Below, piece after piece: positions 1 to 8,909 of a stretch of 48,521 bases of DNA (position 1 is the stretch's first letter; every line of letters starts with the position of its first letter). The stretch spans positions 1 to 48,521 of the forward strand of contig JBAXPR010000014.1 in the NCBI GenBank assembly GCA_037132135.1, given 5' to 3'. A model generated the notes under the pieces. It was not told where the DNA came from, searched no databases, and saw nothing but the letters and a program-made list of their open reading frames with translations. This DNA is from BOG-933 sp037132135. Lineage in GTDB: Bacteria > Pseudomonadota > Alphaproteobacteria > Azospirillales > Azospirillaceae. The position numbers were made by a program, and so were the translations under genes.

Positions 1-330
1 TGCCAGACGCCGGAAACCAAGCGCCTGCAGCCGTCGACCCAGTTCTACAAGTCGCCCAACCGCTCGGTCAGCTTCGCCTCGGGCACGATCACCGTGGTCG
101 GCGAGGGCATGTCGGTGCGCGACACCTCGGGCAACGCCGAGGGCTGGTACGATCCCGCCCAGGCGGTCACTCTCCACATCACGCCTCAGGGTGGCAAGGA
201 ACAGTTGATCACCGGCGTGCTGCCCCTGCATCAGTCGGTGGTGGTCGACAGCACCGAGTACCGTTTCACCGCGGTGGCCGGCTCGCGCTCGTTCCTCGAG
301 GTGACGGCGGATCGGTGCAGCTACCCCTGA
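1..330 (+). CDS. Hypothetical protein, 5'-truncated
   Basis: The frame is open from the first base and stops at TGA 328-330, so only the last 109 residues are visible. They contain a Ser/Thr/Val-rich stretch resembling beta-strands (FASGTITVVGEGMSVRD) and end in a lone Cys-Ser-Tyr-Pro. An internal ATG at 94 exists, but the reading frame and its codon use continue upstream of it, so I treat this as the tail of a longer gene. I do not recognise the family. It ends 49 bp before scpB on the same strand and may or may not be co-transcribed with it. Confidence 0.6.
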   Translation, partial: CQTPETKRLQPSTQFYKSPNRSVSFASGTITVVGEGMSVRDTSGNAEGWYDPAQAVTLHITPQGGKEQLITGVLPLHQSVVVDSTEYRFTAVAGSRSFLEVTADRCSYP

Positions 331-379
331 GGACTGCACCCGGTCCACGCGCCTTCATGATGTTCAGCCCGGAGGACCG

Positions 380-1165
380 GTGGCCATGGCCTTGGTTTCG
401 GTGGAAGAGGATGGTGCGGTCGGCACCATCACCCTCGACCATCCCGAGAAGCGCAATGCGCTGAGCGAGGCCCTGATCGCGGACCTGGAGGCGGCGCTCG
501 ACCGGCTGCGGGCGCGGGCGGTGCGGGCGCTGGTGCTGCGGGCGCGGCCGGGCTCGAAGGTCTGGTCGGCCGGCCATGACATCGACGAGTTGCCGACCTC
601 GCGCCGCGATCCGCTCGGCTGGAGCTACCCGTTGCGCAGTCTGGTCCGGCGGCTCCAGGAATTTCCGGTGCCGGTGATTGCCCTGGTCGAGGGCGGGGTC
701 TGGGGCGGGGCGTGCGAGGTGGTGTTCGCCTGCGACATGATCCACGCCACCCCCGACGTCACCTTTGCCGTCACACCGGCCCGGCTGGGCGTGCCCTACA
801 ACGTCACCGGCCTCAAATCGCTGGTGGCGGCGCTGCCGGAGGCGGTGGTGAAGGAAATGATCTTCACCGCCCGGCCGTTGGGGGTGGAGCGGCTGTATCA
901 GCTCGGCGCCGTCAACCACATCGTGCCGGCCGACCGGATCACCGCCTTTGCCCTCGATCAGGCCCGCGCCATTGCCGCCAATGCCTCTTTGACCATCGCG
1001 GCGATGAAAGAATCCTTGCGCATTCTGGCCGATGCTCATTCACTGGCACCGACCCAGTTCGAACGCCTGCAGGATCTGCGCCGGCAGGTCGGCGAAAGTC
1101 GCGATTATCGCGAGGGCTTGCAGGCGTTCGCCGAAAAGCGGCCACCGGTATTCCGGGGCGAATAG
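380..1165 (+). CDS. scpB: Methylmalonyl-CoA decarboxylase (crotonase family)
   Basis: Predicted to decarboxylate methylmalonyl-CoA to propionyl-CoA in the cytosol. The 261 residues align from end to end with what I remember of E. coli ScpB/YgfG, including total length: KRNALS near the N-terminus, SAGHDI with His66, the GGVWGGA oxyanion-hole segment with Gly110, and GVPYN with Tyr140, the residues reported for the E. coli enzyme. The start is GTG 380, which gives these matching positions; GGAGG at 371-375 lies upstream. ATG 386 is an alternative two codons later. No methylmalonyl-CoA mutase or propionyl-CoA:succinyl-CoA transferase gene is adjacent, unlike the E. coli sbm/scpA-argK-scpB-scpC cluster. 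General enoyl-CoA hydratase is the alternative but fits less well. Confidence 0.88.
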   Translation: MAMALVSVEEDGAVGTITLDHPEKRNALSEALIADLEAALDRLRARAVRALVLRARPGSKVWSAGHDIDELPTSRRDPLGWSYPLRSLVRRLQEFPVPVIALVEGGVWGGACEVVFACDMIHATPDVTFAVTPARLGVPYNVTGLKSLVAALPEAVVKEMIFTARPLGVERLYQLGAVNHIVPADRITAFALDQARAIAANASLTIAAMKESLRILADAHSLAPTQFERLQDLRRQVGESRDYREGLQAFAEKRPPVFRGE

Positions 1166-1182
1166 CCACGAGGAGACGACCC

Positions 1183-3108
1183 ATGGCTCCGGTGACCAAG
1201 GTAGCCAATCCGGCGTCCGATGCCAGACCGGTGGGGCGGCGCACCATGCCCGCGCTTTGTCTGCTGGCGCTCGGAATCGTCTATGGCGACATCGGCACCA
1301 GTCCGCTTTATGCCTTTCGGGTCGCCGTGCTCGCGGCGTCCGGCAACGGCGCGCCGGCGCCGGCCGAAGTGCTGGGCATTTTTTCTCTGATCGTCTGGTC
1401 GCTGCTCCTGATCGTGTCGGTCAAATATGTCGTGTTCGTGATGCGGGCCGACAATCACGGCGAAGGCGGCATCCTGGCTCTGCTGGCCCTGATCCATCCC
1501 TGGAGCGCCGCGGCGCGGAACCGGCGCGGCGGGCTGATTTTTCTCGGTATTTTCGGCGCGGCGCTGCTCTATGGCGACGGCGTGATCACCCCCGCGATTT
1601 CGGTGATGAGCGCCGTCGAGGGGTTGGAAGTGGTGGCGCCGGCGCTGGTGCCCTACGTCAAGCCGCTGACGGTGGCGATTCTGGTCGGGCTGTTCCTGGT
1701 CCAGTCCAAGGGGACCGCCACCATCGGCCGGCTGTTCGGCCCGGTGATGGCGGTGTGGTTCCTGGTCATTGCGCTGCTCGGCGCAATCAGCATCGCCCAC
1801 ACCCCCGGGGTGCTGGTGGCGCTGGACCCCGAATATGCCTTTGGCGTCTTCCTCACCGGCGGCTGGACGCCGTTCTTCGTCTTTGGTGCTGTGTTCCTGG
1901 CCCTGACCGGTGGCGAGGCGCTCTATGCCGACATGGGTCATGTCGGGCGGGTGCCGATCCGGGTCGCCTGGACCGCGTTCGTGCTGCCGGCGCTGATCAT
2001 CAATTATGCCGGCCAGGCGGCGCTGCTGCTGCGCGATCCCCACGAGATCGAGAATCCCTTCTACCACCTCGCTCCCGACATCCTGGTGCTGCCCCTGGTG
2101 GCTTTGGCCACCATGGCCACGGTGATCGCCTCGCAGTCGCTGATCTCGGGGGTATTTTCGATGACCCGGCAGGCGGTCCAACTCGGGTTGTGGCCGCGGC
2201 TCAAGATCGTCCAGACCTCCGGCGAGGGCTATGGCCAGATTTATGTGCCGTTGATCAATTGGGGCGTGATGCTGCTGACCCTGGCGGTGGCGCTGCTGTT
2301 CAAGACCTCCGATGATCTGGCCGCCGCCTACGGTGTCGCGGTCTCGGGGACGATGCTGATCACCACCGTGCTGCTGCACGAGGCGATGCGCAGCAACTGG
2401 CGCTGGCCGCGGCTGCTGCGCTGGCCGATGGCGGGCCTGTTTCTGGCCGTCGATCTCGCCTTCTTCAGCGCCAACCTGCTCAAGCTGCCCGAAGGCGGCT
2501 GGCTGCCGCTGGTTTCCGGCATCGCGGTGTTCTGGCTGATGTGGGTCTGGACCAAGGGCTCCGACATCGTCGACCGGCGCCTGCGCCTGCTGACCGAAGG
2601 CCTGCCCGATTTTCTGGCCCGGCTCGAGGGCGGCGGCCTGACCCGGATCGCCGGCACCGGCGTTTTCGTGACCAAGACCTCGGGCGATCTGCCGCCGGCG
2701 TTGCTCCATCACGCCAAGCACAACCACGTGCTGCACGAGCGGCTGATCATCCTGGTGGTCAGCACCGCCGAGGAGCCGCGGATTCCGGCGCGGGACCGGC
2801 TCGATATCCAGAGCCTCGGTTACGGCTTCTGGCGGGTCCAGGCGCGCTATGGTTTCATGCAGGCGCCCAACCTGCCGGTGGCGCTGCGCGGCTGTGTGAT
2901 GGTGGAGCGGCGGCTCGACGTCGAGCCCGACAAGGTGACCTATTACGTCGGCCATGAGCGCATCGTTCCCAGCGATGCCAACCCGGTGATGGAGGGATTC
3001 GAGGAGTGCGTGTTCGCCTTCATGGCGCGCAACGCCGCCCACCCGGCCGATTATTTCAAGATTCCGGATGAACAGGTGATGGAAGTCGGCATCCGCATCG
3101 ATATATAA
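1183..3108 (+). CDS. kup: Kup/Trk-type low-affinity potassium transporter
   Basis: Inner-membrane K+ (H+-coupled) uptake protein of the KUP/HAK/KT family, 641 residues, a normal length. The family signature GIVYGDIGTSPLYAF lies at the start of the first membrane helix, and GDGVITPAISV and GGEALYADMGHVG are further conserved blocks. About twelve hydrophobic segments are followed by a cytoplasmic C-terminal domain of about 190 residues ending in GIRIDI. The start is ATG 1183 with AGGAG at 1171-1175. The frame is open upstream to 712, but that stretch overlaps scpB in another frame. It begins 17 bp after scpB and could share a transcript with it. Confidence 0.95.
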   Translation: MAPVTKVANPASDARPVGRRTMPALCLLALGIVYGDIGTSPLYAFRVAVLAASGNGAPAPAEVLGIFSLIVWSLLLIVSVKYVVFVMRADNHGEGGILALLALIHPWSAAARNRRGGLIFLGIFGAALLYGDGVITPAISVMSAVEGLEVVAPALVPYVKPLTVAILVGLFLVQSKGTATIGRLFGPVMAVWFLVIALLGAISIAHTPGVLVALDPEYAFGVFLTGGWTPFFVFGAVFLALTGGEALYADMGHVGRVPIRVAWTAFVLPALIINYAGQAALLLRDPHEIENPFYHLAPDILVLPLVALATMATVIASQSLISGVFSMTRQAVQLGLWPRLKIVQTSGEGYGQIYVPLINWGVMLLTLAVALLFKTSDDLAAAYGVAVSGTMLITTVLLHEAMRSNWRWPRLLRWPMAGLFLAVDLAFFSANLLKLPEGGWLPLVSGIAVFWLMWVWTKGSDIVDRRLRLLTEGLPDFLARLEGGGLTRIAGTGVFVTKTSGDLPPALLHHAKHNHVLHERLIILVVSTAEEPRIPARDRLDIQSLGYGFWRVQARYGFMQAPNLPVALRGCVMVERRLDVEPDKVTYYVGHERIVPSDANPVMEGFEECVFAFMARNAAHPADYFKIPDEQVMEVGIRIDI

Positions 3109-3145
3109 CCCCGGCGTCCGGATCAGCCTTTTGAGGAGCAACGGC

Positions 3146-3820
3146 ATGGTTGCGCGTGATGACAGCGAAACGGTGGGGGCGTTCTCGATTACCACCGTGG
3201 TCGTGGCTCCACCCTGGTACGAGAACTGTTATCTCGTCAAACACCTGCCGACCGGCAATCAGCTGGTGATCGATCCCGGCGGTGATGCCGAGGAGATATT
3301 GACCGCGATCGAGGCCAATGGCGGCGGCGCCACCGAGATTCTGCTCACCCACGGCCATCCCGATCATCTCGGCGCCGCCCACGAGATTCAGGTCGCGCTC
3401 GGCATCGGCTGCCGCGCCCACCAGGAGGAGCGGCCGATCATCGACGGCGTGGCCAACTGGGCCGGGGCGCTGATGCAGCGGCGGATTCGCGGTCCCGAAC
3501 CGATCACCTACTACGCCGGCGAACCGCTGCTGGACTTCGAGGGTTTCGGGGCGCGGGTGCTGTTCACCCCCGGCCATACCCCGGGCGGAGTCTGCTACCT
3601 CTTCGATGGTTTCGCCTTCACCGGCGACACCCTCTTCAACCAGGGGGTCGGGCGCACCGATCTGCCGGGGGGCGACGGCCGCACCCTCAGCGGCTCGATC
3701 ACCCGGTTGCTGAAGGAGTTAGAGCCGAGAACCCGGCTCTACAGCGGCCACGGCCCGGCCTGGAGCGCGGCCGAGGCCCGGCCCTGGTGGGAACGGGCGG
3801 CCTCCTACGGCTATTTCTGA
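3146..3820 (+). CDS. Metallo-beta-lactamase-fold hydrolase (glyoxalase II-like)
   Basis: A 224-residue protein of the small glyoxalase II-like MBL group. The metal motif THGHPDH is at residues 68-74, the later histidine is in FTPGHTPGG, the bridging aspartate is in FTGDTLF, and the last ligand is in SGHGP. These are all the ligands needed for a binuclear zinc/iron site. The likely activity is hydrolysis of a thioester or related bond, but the substrate cannot be read from sequence. Start ATG 3146 is preferred over an in-frame TTG at 3131 because GAGGAG at 3133-3138 sits at the right distance. It follows kup by 37 bp on the same strand. Confidence 0.85.
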   Translation: MVARDDSETVGAFSITTVVVAPPWYENCYLVKHLPTGNQLVIDPGGDAEEILTAIEANGGGATEILLTHGHPDHLGAAHEIQVALGIGCRAHQEERPIIDGVANWAGALMQRRIRGPEPITYYAGEPLLDFEGFGARVLFTPGHTPGGVCYLFDGFAFTGDTLFNQGVGRTDLPGGDGRTLSGSITRLLKELEPRTRLYSGHGPAWSAAEARPWWERAASYGYF

Positions 3821-3848
3821 CCGCGGTGGCCGCGCCGCTCCGGGGGGG

Positions 3849-4301
3849 CTATTTCACCGCGGCGGCGGCCGCTCCGCTGACGTGCCAGAGCACGATGTGA
3901 TAGTGGGGCTCGGCGACGCCGGGATGGCCGGGGTTGAAGGACATGTCGACATGGTCAACCGGGCGGCCCGAGGTCTTGAGACCATCGAGCCTGAGGTGGC
4001 CGTCGAAGGTCTTCAGTGGCACCATGTAGATGGTGCTGACGAGTTGCTTGCCCTCGCGGTCGTAGGCCAGATACGGCCCCACCGGCAGGGTTTTGGGATC
4101 GACGAACAGCTTGCCCAGGCCGGGCAGGAATTCGGGCAACCCGATCGCCGTGTGCACCGAGACGGTGCCGGCGGGAGGCATCGCCTCCTTTGCCATCATG
4201 GCCTTGCCCGGGGCGTCGCCCCATCCTTCGGCCCGAACCGGTGCTGCCGTCAGGGCCAGAACCAGCACGAGCGCTGAAGCCGCAATGAGTCGCGTCACCA
4301 T
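3849..4301 (-). CDS. Secreted hypothetical protein with C-terminal PHYHIVLWHV motif
   Basis: 150 residues with a clear Sec signal peptide (MVTRLIAASALVLVLALTAAPVRA, cleavage near residue 24). The mature part is about 125 residues and contains GLGKLFVDP, a strand-rich middle (GPYLAYDREGKQLVSTIYMVPL) and a histidine-rich end, PGHPGVAEPHYHIVLWHV, that could bind a metal. It resembles DUF5602/TTHB210-like small secreted proteins, but that assignment is from memory. AAGGAG (minus strand, about 4311-4316) precedes ATG 4301. The gene is convergent with the MBL hydrolase and divergent from the 4494 gene. Confidence 0.75.
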   Translation of the reverse strand: MVTRLIAASALVLVLALTAAPVRAEGWGDAPGKAMMAKEAMPPAGTVSVHTAIGLPEFLPGLGKLFVDPKTLPVGPYLAYDREGKQLVSTIYMVPLKTFDGHLRLDGLKTSGRPVDHVDMSFNPGHPGVAEPHYHIVLWHVSGAAAAAVK

Positions 4302-4493
4302 GACAGTGTCTCCTTAGCCTGTGGCGGCCAAAAGTCCTACCGGGGGACTCGGCCTTTAGCAAGCATGGGCCGCCCGCCCGGGAAAACAAGGCGCCAAGAC
4401 TCTGAAACCGTGTGCCGGGGTGCCAAACCGGCGCGAAACGGTGTATATCCGAACAGAGGGATGACGGTTTCGTGAATGCGGGGAGAGGGGCGT

Positions 4494-5012
4494 ATGGGCG
4501 TGAGGTGGGTCGCCGTCCTGATGGTGCTGGCCGGGGCGGGGTCGTCGGTGTGGGCGGCCGGGGGGGCCTCTCCTGAGGGTTGGCGGCAGTTTCGCTTCGG
4601 CATGAGTCCCGAGGCGGCGCTGGCCGAACTCGGCAGCGCCGGCGAAGCCCATGGCGATGCCATCCGGACGGCGGTCGACATCGAGGGTGAGAGTTACACC
4701 GTGCTGATGAGCTTTCGCGCCGGCCGCCTGCACGACGTGTTCCTGAAATCGAGCATCGGCCGTGCCCGGGCCGGCACCGATGCGCAATGCCTCGCGTTTC
4801 ATCGCGGTGTGGTCGGCCGGTTGGCCGAGAGCTATGGCCGGGACGGCGAAACCGAGCATTCGGCGGTGGGCGAGGGGGTGAGGACCCTCTTTACCCGCAC
4901 CCGTCTGGTTTTCGCCGATGGCCGCCGGGTGATCGCCGAGACCAAGTTCGTGCCCTCGCTCGGCGGCAACGGCCTGTGCGATTCGAGTCTCTCGTATCTG
5001 GATGCCAATTAG
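4494..5012 (+). CDS. Secreted hypothetical protein
   Basis: 172 residues with an N-terminal signal peptide (hydrophobic WVAVLMVLAGAGSSVWA, cleavage about residue 22). The mature protein starts with WRQFRFGMSPEAALAELG, a pattern typical of small periplasmic proteins of unknown function that begin with a 'fGmsp.ev...lG' motif, and has two cysteines (AQC, GLC) that could form a disulfide. Start ATG 4494 is chosen because the purine run GGGAGAGGGG at 4481-4490 precedes it. ATG 4476 is in frame but would put charged residues ahead of the signal. No function can be assigned. Confidence 0.72.
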   Translation: MGVRWVAVLMVLAGAGSSVWAAGGASPEGWRQFRFGMSPEAALAELGSAGEAHGDAIRTAVDIEGESYTVLMSFRAGRLHDVFLKSSIGRARAGTDAQCLAFHRGVVGRLAESYGRDGETEHSAVGEGVRTLFTRTRLVFADGRRVIAETKFVPSLGGNGLCDSSLSYLDAN

Positions 5013-5035
5013 CGCGGATCGCGGAGGGACGAGGT

Positions 5036-5869
5036 TTATCCGCCCTGGTGCCCCGGGGCGTTCTCATCGAGGCCGATCCCGGCGCGAAAGCCGACGCCGG
5101 CTTCGAGGGCGGCAAACAGTTCGGCGTTTTTCGACTCCGGGGGGCGGTCGCGTCGCTCGTGGTTGAGATGGAGCACCAGAGAGGCATGGTTGCCGAGCTT
5201 GCGTCGGGCGCCGCTGCGCAGCAGGCGCAGCACGAAATCTGAATCCTCGAGGCCGTGGCCGACATAGCGCTCGTCGAAGCCGTTGACGGTCAGGCAGTCG
5301 GAGCGCCAGACCCCGAGGTTGCAGGTCTGCACCTTCTGCCACGCCGCCGGCTGCTTCTTCCGCCAGGCACCGTCGCCGAACCGGATGAACTCGGCCGGCC
5401 GGGTGCACTGGTTGCAAAGGGAGCGGCCCAGCCAGACCGGGCGGCTGGTCAGGCCGAAGGGCGTGACACCGTCGAGGATGCGCCGGGACAGGCCGGACCG
5501 CAGATAGGAGCGCTTGCCGGAAACGAACCAGCCCGGTTCGGCCAGTTGGCGGTGCACGGCGACGAAGTCGGGCAGCACGAAGCAGTCGCCGTCCATGATC
5601 ACGAGATAGTCGCCGCTGGTCTGTTCAAGGGCGCGGTTACGGCTCGCCGCCAGCCGGTAGCCCTGGTCGGTCTGCCAGGCATGCTTGAGCGGAACCGGGA
5701 AATCGGCCTGAAAGCGCCGGATCAAGGCCGCGGTTTCCGCTCCCGAGCCGTCATCGGCGACCACGACCTCGAAATGGTGGTCGGTCTGGCGCCGCAGCGA
5801 CTCCAGCACCACGGCCAGGGCCTGGGGCCAGTTGTAGGTCGACACCAGGATCGAGAGCAAGGTCGGCAT
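5036..5869 (-). CDS. Family 2 glycosyltransferase with galactosyltransferase-type C-terminal region
   Basis: A 277-residue GT-A fold transferase. The N-terminus MPTLLSILVSTYN is the usual GT2 start, VVVADDGS follows at about 36-42, and the metal-binding DxD is DGD at 93-95. GYRLAASRNRAL is the loop common to chondroitin-synthase-like GT2 enzymes, and GFDERYVGHGLEDSDF resembles the Glyco_transf_7C acceptor-domain motif. It probably adds a sugar to an envelope glycan. The start is ATG 5869 with AGGAG on the minus strand just upstream. The open frame continues much further (to 6475) but that part is antisense to the CBS gene. It is convergent with the 4494 gene. Confidence 0.85.
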   Translation of the reverse strand: MPTLLSILVSTYNWPQALAVVLESLRRQTDHHFEVVVADDGSGAETAALIRRFQADFPVPLKHAWQTDQGYRLAASRNRALEQTSGDYLVIMDGDCFVLPDFVAVHRQLAEPGWFVSGKRSYLRSGLSRRILDGVTPFGLTSRPVWLGRSLCNQCTRPAEFIRFGDGAWRKKQPAAWQKVQTCNLGVWRSDCLTVNGFDERYVGHGLEDSDFVLRLLRSGARRKLGNHASLVLHLNHERRDRPPESKNAELFAALEAGVGFRAGIGLDENAPGHQGG

Positions 5870-6013
5870 GGGGAAACTCCTGATCCCTGAGCGTTGATCG
5901 CGCCGAGCATACACGCGCGTTTGCGAATTTGTCAGGTGGCATGGCGGGCGACATCGGTTACAAAGAGGGTGATCCGATCCGGCCGGCCCGGATGCAACCC
6001 AAGGAGCCAGCGC

Positions 6014-6478
6014 ATGCCCCACCGCAAGACGCTTTCGGACCTGATCTGTGCGGCCAAGCTGGTTTCCCTGCCGGCGCAGGCGACGGCGGCGCTGGCCGCG
6101 CGCAAGATGCTGGAGTGCCAGGTCGGCGCGGTGGTGGTTCAGGATGGCGACCGCCTGCTCGGCATCGTCACCGAACGGGATATCAATTTCCGGGTGGTGG
6201 CCATCGGCCGGGATCCCTTGAACACCAGCCTCGCCGACATCATGACCCGCAATCCCAAGACCATGGTCCCCGAGACGCCGGTGCTCGAAGCGCTCAATCT
6301 GATGCAAAAGAACAGTTATCGCCACGTGCCGGTGGTCGAGGACGGCCTGGTGATCGCGATCGTGTCGCTGCGCGACATCTTCATGGAGGTGCGCCGGTCG
6401 CTGGAGCAGGACATCCAGGAGAGCGACGATTTCATCGTCAGGGCCGGGGGCGGTGCCGCTAACGACACCAGCCATTGA
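6014..6478 (+). CDS. CBS-pair domain protein
   Basis: 154 residues made almost entirely of two CBS motifs (about 8-65 and 75-135). The first has GAVVVQDGDRLLGIVTERDI and the second has RHVPVVEDGLVIAIVSLRDI, the characteristic end-of-repeat pattern. Stand-alone CBS pairs bind adenine nucleotides and act as energy sensors or regulators of partner proteins; no partner is fused here. AAGGAG at 6001-6006 supports ATG 6014. A kinase gene starts 38 bp downstream on the same strand, so the two may be co-transcribed. Confidence 0.88.
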   Translation: MPHRKTLSDLICAAKLVSLPAQATAALAARKMLECQVGAVVVQDGDRLLGIVTERDINFRVVAIGRDPLNTSLADIMTRNPKTMVPETPVLEALNLMQKNSYRHVPVVEDGLVIAIVSLRDIFMEVRRSLEQDIQESDDFIVRAGGGAANDTSH

Positions 6479-6516
6479 CGGCAGGTGCCGGAAGGCAGGC
6501 TGGCGGTGGGTGCAGG

Positions 6517-7629
6517 ATGAAGGCGTGGCTGATCAGTCAGGGTCGTGAGCATGACGGGGCGGTGATCGTCCTTTGTACGATTCTGACCTTTGCCATCTTC
6601 TGCCTCGATCTCGGGACCACCGCCGACAATGTCTCGGTGGGCTTCGTCTATGACGGCGTGATTTTTCTGACCTTTCTGGTTCGTCATCGCCAACTCTCCT
6701 TTTCCTATGCCGCGGTGGCCTCGGTGCTGGTGGTGGTCGGCTGCTTTTTTCCCCTGCCGGCCAGAGAGGAGATGCCGGTCTTTTTCGCCAACCGGTTGCT
6801 CGCGATCGGCTCGCTGTGGCTGATCGCGCTGCTGATCCATTACCGCAGCCATGCCGAAGCGGCGCTGGTGAAGCTGCTCGATGCCAGCGAACTGGCCTCG
6901 GAGGCCAAGTCGCGTTTCCTGGCCTCGATGAGCCATGAGTTGCGGGCCCCGCTCACCGGCATCCTCGGCTTTTCCGAAATTCTGAAAAGCGAGATGCTCG
7001 GGCCGCTGGGCAACCGGCGCTATGTCGATTACGCCGGCCACATTCACGAAAGCGGCGAGCACATGCTGTCGCTGATCAACGATATCCTCGATATCGCCAA
7101 GATCGAAGCCGGCAAGATGGAGATCGATCCCGAGTGGGTCGGGGTCCCGTCGCTGTTCGAGCATCTCGAAGGCTTGATTGCCGTCCGCGCCGCGGAGCGG
7201 GGCCTGACGCTGATCTTCGAGGCGCCGCCGGCGCTTCAGCTTTTTGCCGATGCCCGCGCCGCGAGGCAGATGGTGATCAACCTGCTCTCGAATGCCCTCA
7301 AGTTCACTCCCGATGGCGGTCTCGTCACCGTGACCGCGCGCAGCGGCGCCGATGGCGGCATCATGCTGGCCGTCTCCGACACCGGGCCCGGCATCTGCCA
7401 CGAGACCATCACCCGGCTGATGCGGCCGTTCGAGCAGGCCGACAACCGCTTCGACGCCAGCCGCAAGGGCAGCGGTCTCGGCCTGTCGCTGGTCAAGGGC
7501 CTGATGGAACTGCACGGTGGCCGGTTAACGATCGAGAGTACGGTCGGTCGGGGCTCGATCTTCACTCTGCACTTTCCGCCACCGCCGCCGGGCGGGGCGG
7601 ATAGGCCGCCAGCCACAGCAGCAGGATAA
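6517..7629 (+). CDS. Membrane histidine kinase, HisKA/HATPase, without accessory sensor domain
   Basis: 370 residues. Four hydrophobic segments (about 16-31, 44-56, 62-81 and 92-108) form an integral membrane sensor. A short linker follows, then a HisKA domain with the phosphorylated His140 in FLASMSHELRAPL, and a HATPase domain with N box NLLSNALKF, G1 DTGPG and G2 GSGLGLSLV. The C-terminus is proline-rich. No response regulator is adjacent, so its partner is unknown. The closest family resemblance is to PleC/DivJ-like alphaproteobacterial kinases (ILGFSEILK block). The start is ATG 6517. Its last 68 bp overlap the convergent ampG gene. Confidence 0.88.
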   Translation: MKAWLISQGREHDGAVIVLCTILTFAIFCLDLGTTADNVSVGFVYDGVIFLTFLVRHRQLSFSYAAVASVLVVVGCFFPLPAREEMPVFFANRLLAIGSLWLIALLIHYRSHAEAALVKLLDASELASEAKSRFLASMSHELRAPLTGILGFSEILKSEMLGPLGNRRYVDYAGHIHESGEHMLSLINDILDIAKIEAGKMEIDPEWVGVPSLFEHLEGLIAVRAAERGLTLIFEAPPALQLFADARAARQMVINLLSNALKFTPDGGLVTVTARSGADGGIMLAVSDTGPGICHETITRLMRPFEQADNRFDASRKGSGLGLSLVKGLMELHGGRLTIESTVGRGSIFTLHFPPPPPGGADRPPATAAG

Positions 7630-8902
7630 GCCCGGGCAGGCACAGCAGGGTCGCGAGCAAGAAGAACGGAATCCAGCCGAGGCGCTCGGCGGCCAGACCG
7701 CTGCCGGCGGCAAAGAGATCGCGGCCGATGCCGGTGAGAGAGGTCAGCAGGGCGTACTGGGTCGCAGTGTACGCTACCGAGCACAGGCTGGAGAGGTACG
7801 CGACGAAGGCGGCGGTGGCCATGCCGGCGCAGATGTTTTCGGCCGCCACCGAGGCCATCAGCATCCCGACATCGTGCCCGGCGTACGCCAGCGCCACGTA
7901 CGCGAGGTTCGAGACCATCTGCAGCGTTCCGGTAACAAGAAGTCCGCGATTGATGCCGAAGCGGGCCACCATCGCCCCGCCGACCAGTCCGCCGATGATG
8001 GTGGCGCCGAGGCCGAACAGCTTGGTGACGCTGGCGATTTCGATCTTGGTGAAGCCAAGCTCCAGATAGAACGGATTGACCATTCCGGCCGCAAACACCT
8101 CTCCCAGCTTGAAAAGGGTGATGAAGAACAGGATGGCCAGCCACGCCGGATGGCGCATGAAGTCGCGCAAAGGCGCCACCACCGCGCCATAAAACCACGC
8201 CGCGATCCGCGCCCGCCGGCCGGTCAGGCCCCGGCGGAGGGCAAGCGCTGTCGCCTCGGCGTGCTCGCGGGCCAGCAGGGCGGCGGCGGCGGCACCGCCG
8301 GGTTCGGGCGAGAGCAGAATGGTGGCCACGCCGACCATCACTGCCGCCGCCATCACCACGTACACCTCGGGCCAGCTGAGGACGCTGGCGAGGTAGAGCG
8401 CGCCCGCGCCCGAGATCAGCATGCCCAACCGGTAGCCGAGGACATAGGTCGCGGCGCCGGCGCCGAACTGGGTCTGATCGAGGGATTCGACCCGGTAGGC
8501 ATCGACCACGACATCCTGGCTGGCCGAGGCGAAGGCGACCAGCAGCGCCATCGCGGCCATTGCCCAGGGCGCTGCGGCGGGATCGCAGCCGGAAAGCGCG
8601 ACCAGCGCCGCCATCAGCGCCGCCTGGGTCAGCAAGGCCCAACCGCGCCGCCGGCCAAAACGCCGGGTCAGCCAGGGCAGGCGCGCGCGGTCGATCAGTG
8701 GCGCCCAGAGAAATTTCAGGCTGTAGGGCAGGCGGGCGAGCAGAAAGAGGCCGATCACGGCCATCGGCAGCCGCGCCTCGGTCAGCCAGACCGTCAGCGT
8801 GGCGCCGGTCAGGGCCAGGGGCAGGCCGCTGGAAAATCCCAGCAGCAGGATGGTCAGCATCCGTCGGTCGCGATAGACCGCAAGAAAGGAGGGCAGGTGC
8901 AT
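7562..8902 (-). CDS. ampG: AmpG-type muropeptide permease (MFS)
   Basis: 446 residues with about 12 membrane segments, the usual AmpG architecture, slightly shorter than the E. coli protein. Recognisable blocks are FSSGLPLALTG near the N-terminus, LKFLWAPLIDR, ASASQDVVVDAYRVE and AAENICAGMATAAFVAYLS. AmpG imports GlcNAc-anhydroMurNAc peptides across the inner membrane for cell-wall recycling and beta-lactamase induction. Start ATG 8902 is 7 bp after the doxX stop, with AAGAGGGG just upstream in minus-strand sense, so the two genes probably form an operon. It is convergent with the kinase gene and overlaps its end. Confidence 0.9.
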   Translation of the reverse strand: MHLPSFLAVYRDRRMLTILLLGFSSGLPLALTGATLTVWLTEARLPMAVIGLFLLARLPYSLKFLWAPLIDRARLPWLTRRFGRRRGWALLTQAALMAALVALSGCDPAAAPWAMAAMALLVAFASASQDVVVDAYRVESLDQTQFGAGAATYVLGYRLGMLISGAGALYLASVLSWPEVYVVMAAAVMVGVATILLSPEPGGAAAAALLAREHAEATALALRRGLTGRRARIAAWFYGAVVAPLRDFMRHPAWLAILFFITLFKLGEVFAAGMVNPFYLELGFTKIEIASVTKLFGLGATIIGGLVGGAMVARFGINRGLLVTGTLQMVSNLAYVALAYAGHDVGMLMASVAAENICAGMATAAFVAYLSSLCSVAYTATQYALLTSLTGIGRDLFAAGSGLAAERLGWIPFFLLATLLCLPGLILLLWLAAYPPRPAAVAESAE

Positions 8903-8909
8903 GCCCCTC

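Noticed and set aside
1105..3195. 696-codon minus-strand open frame opposite kup
   Set aside because: His/Gln/Arg-rich composition typical of antisense frames in GC-rich genes; kup is certain on the + strand.
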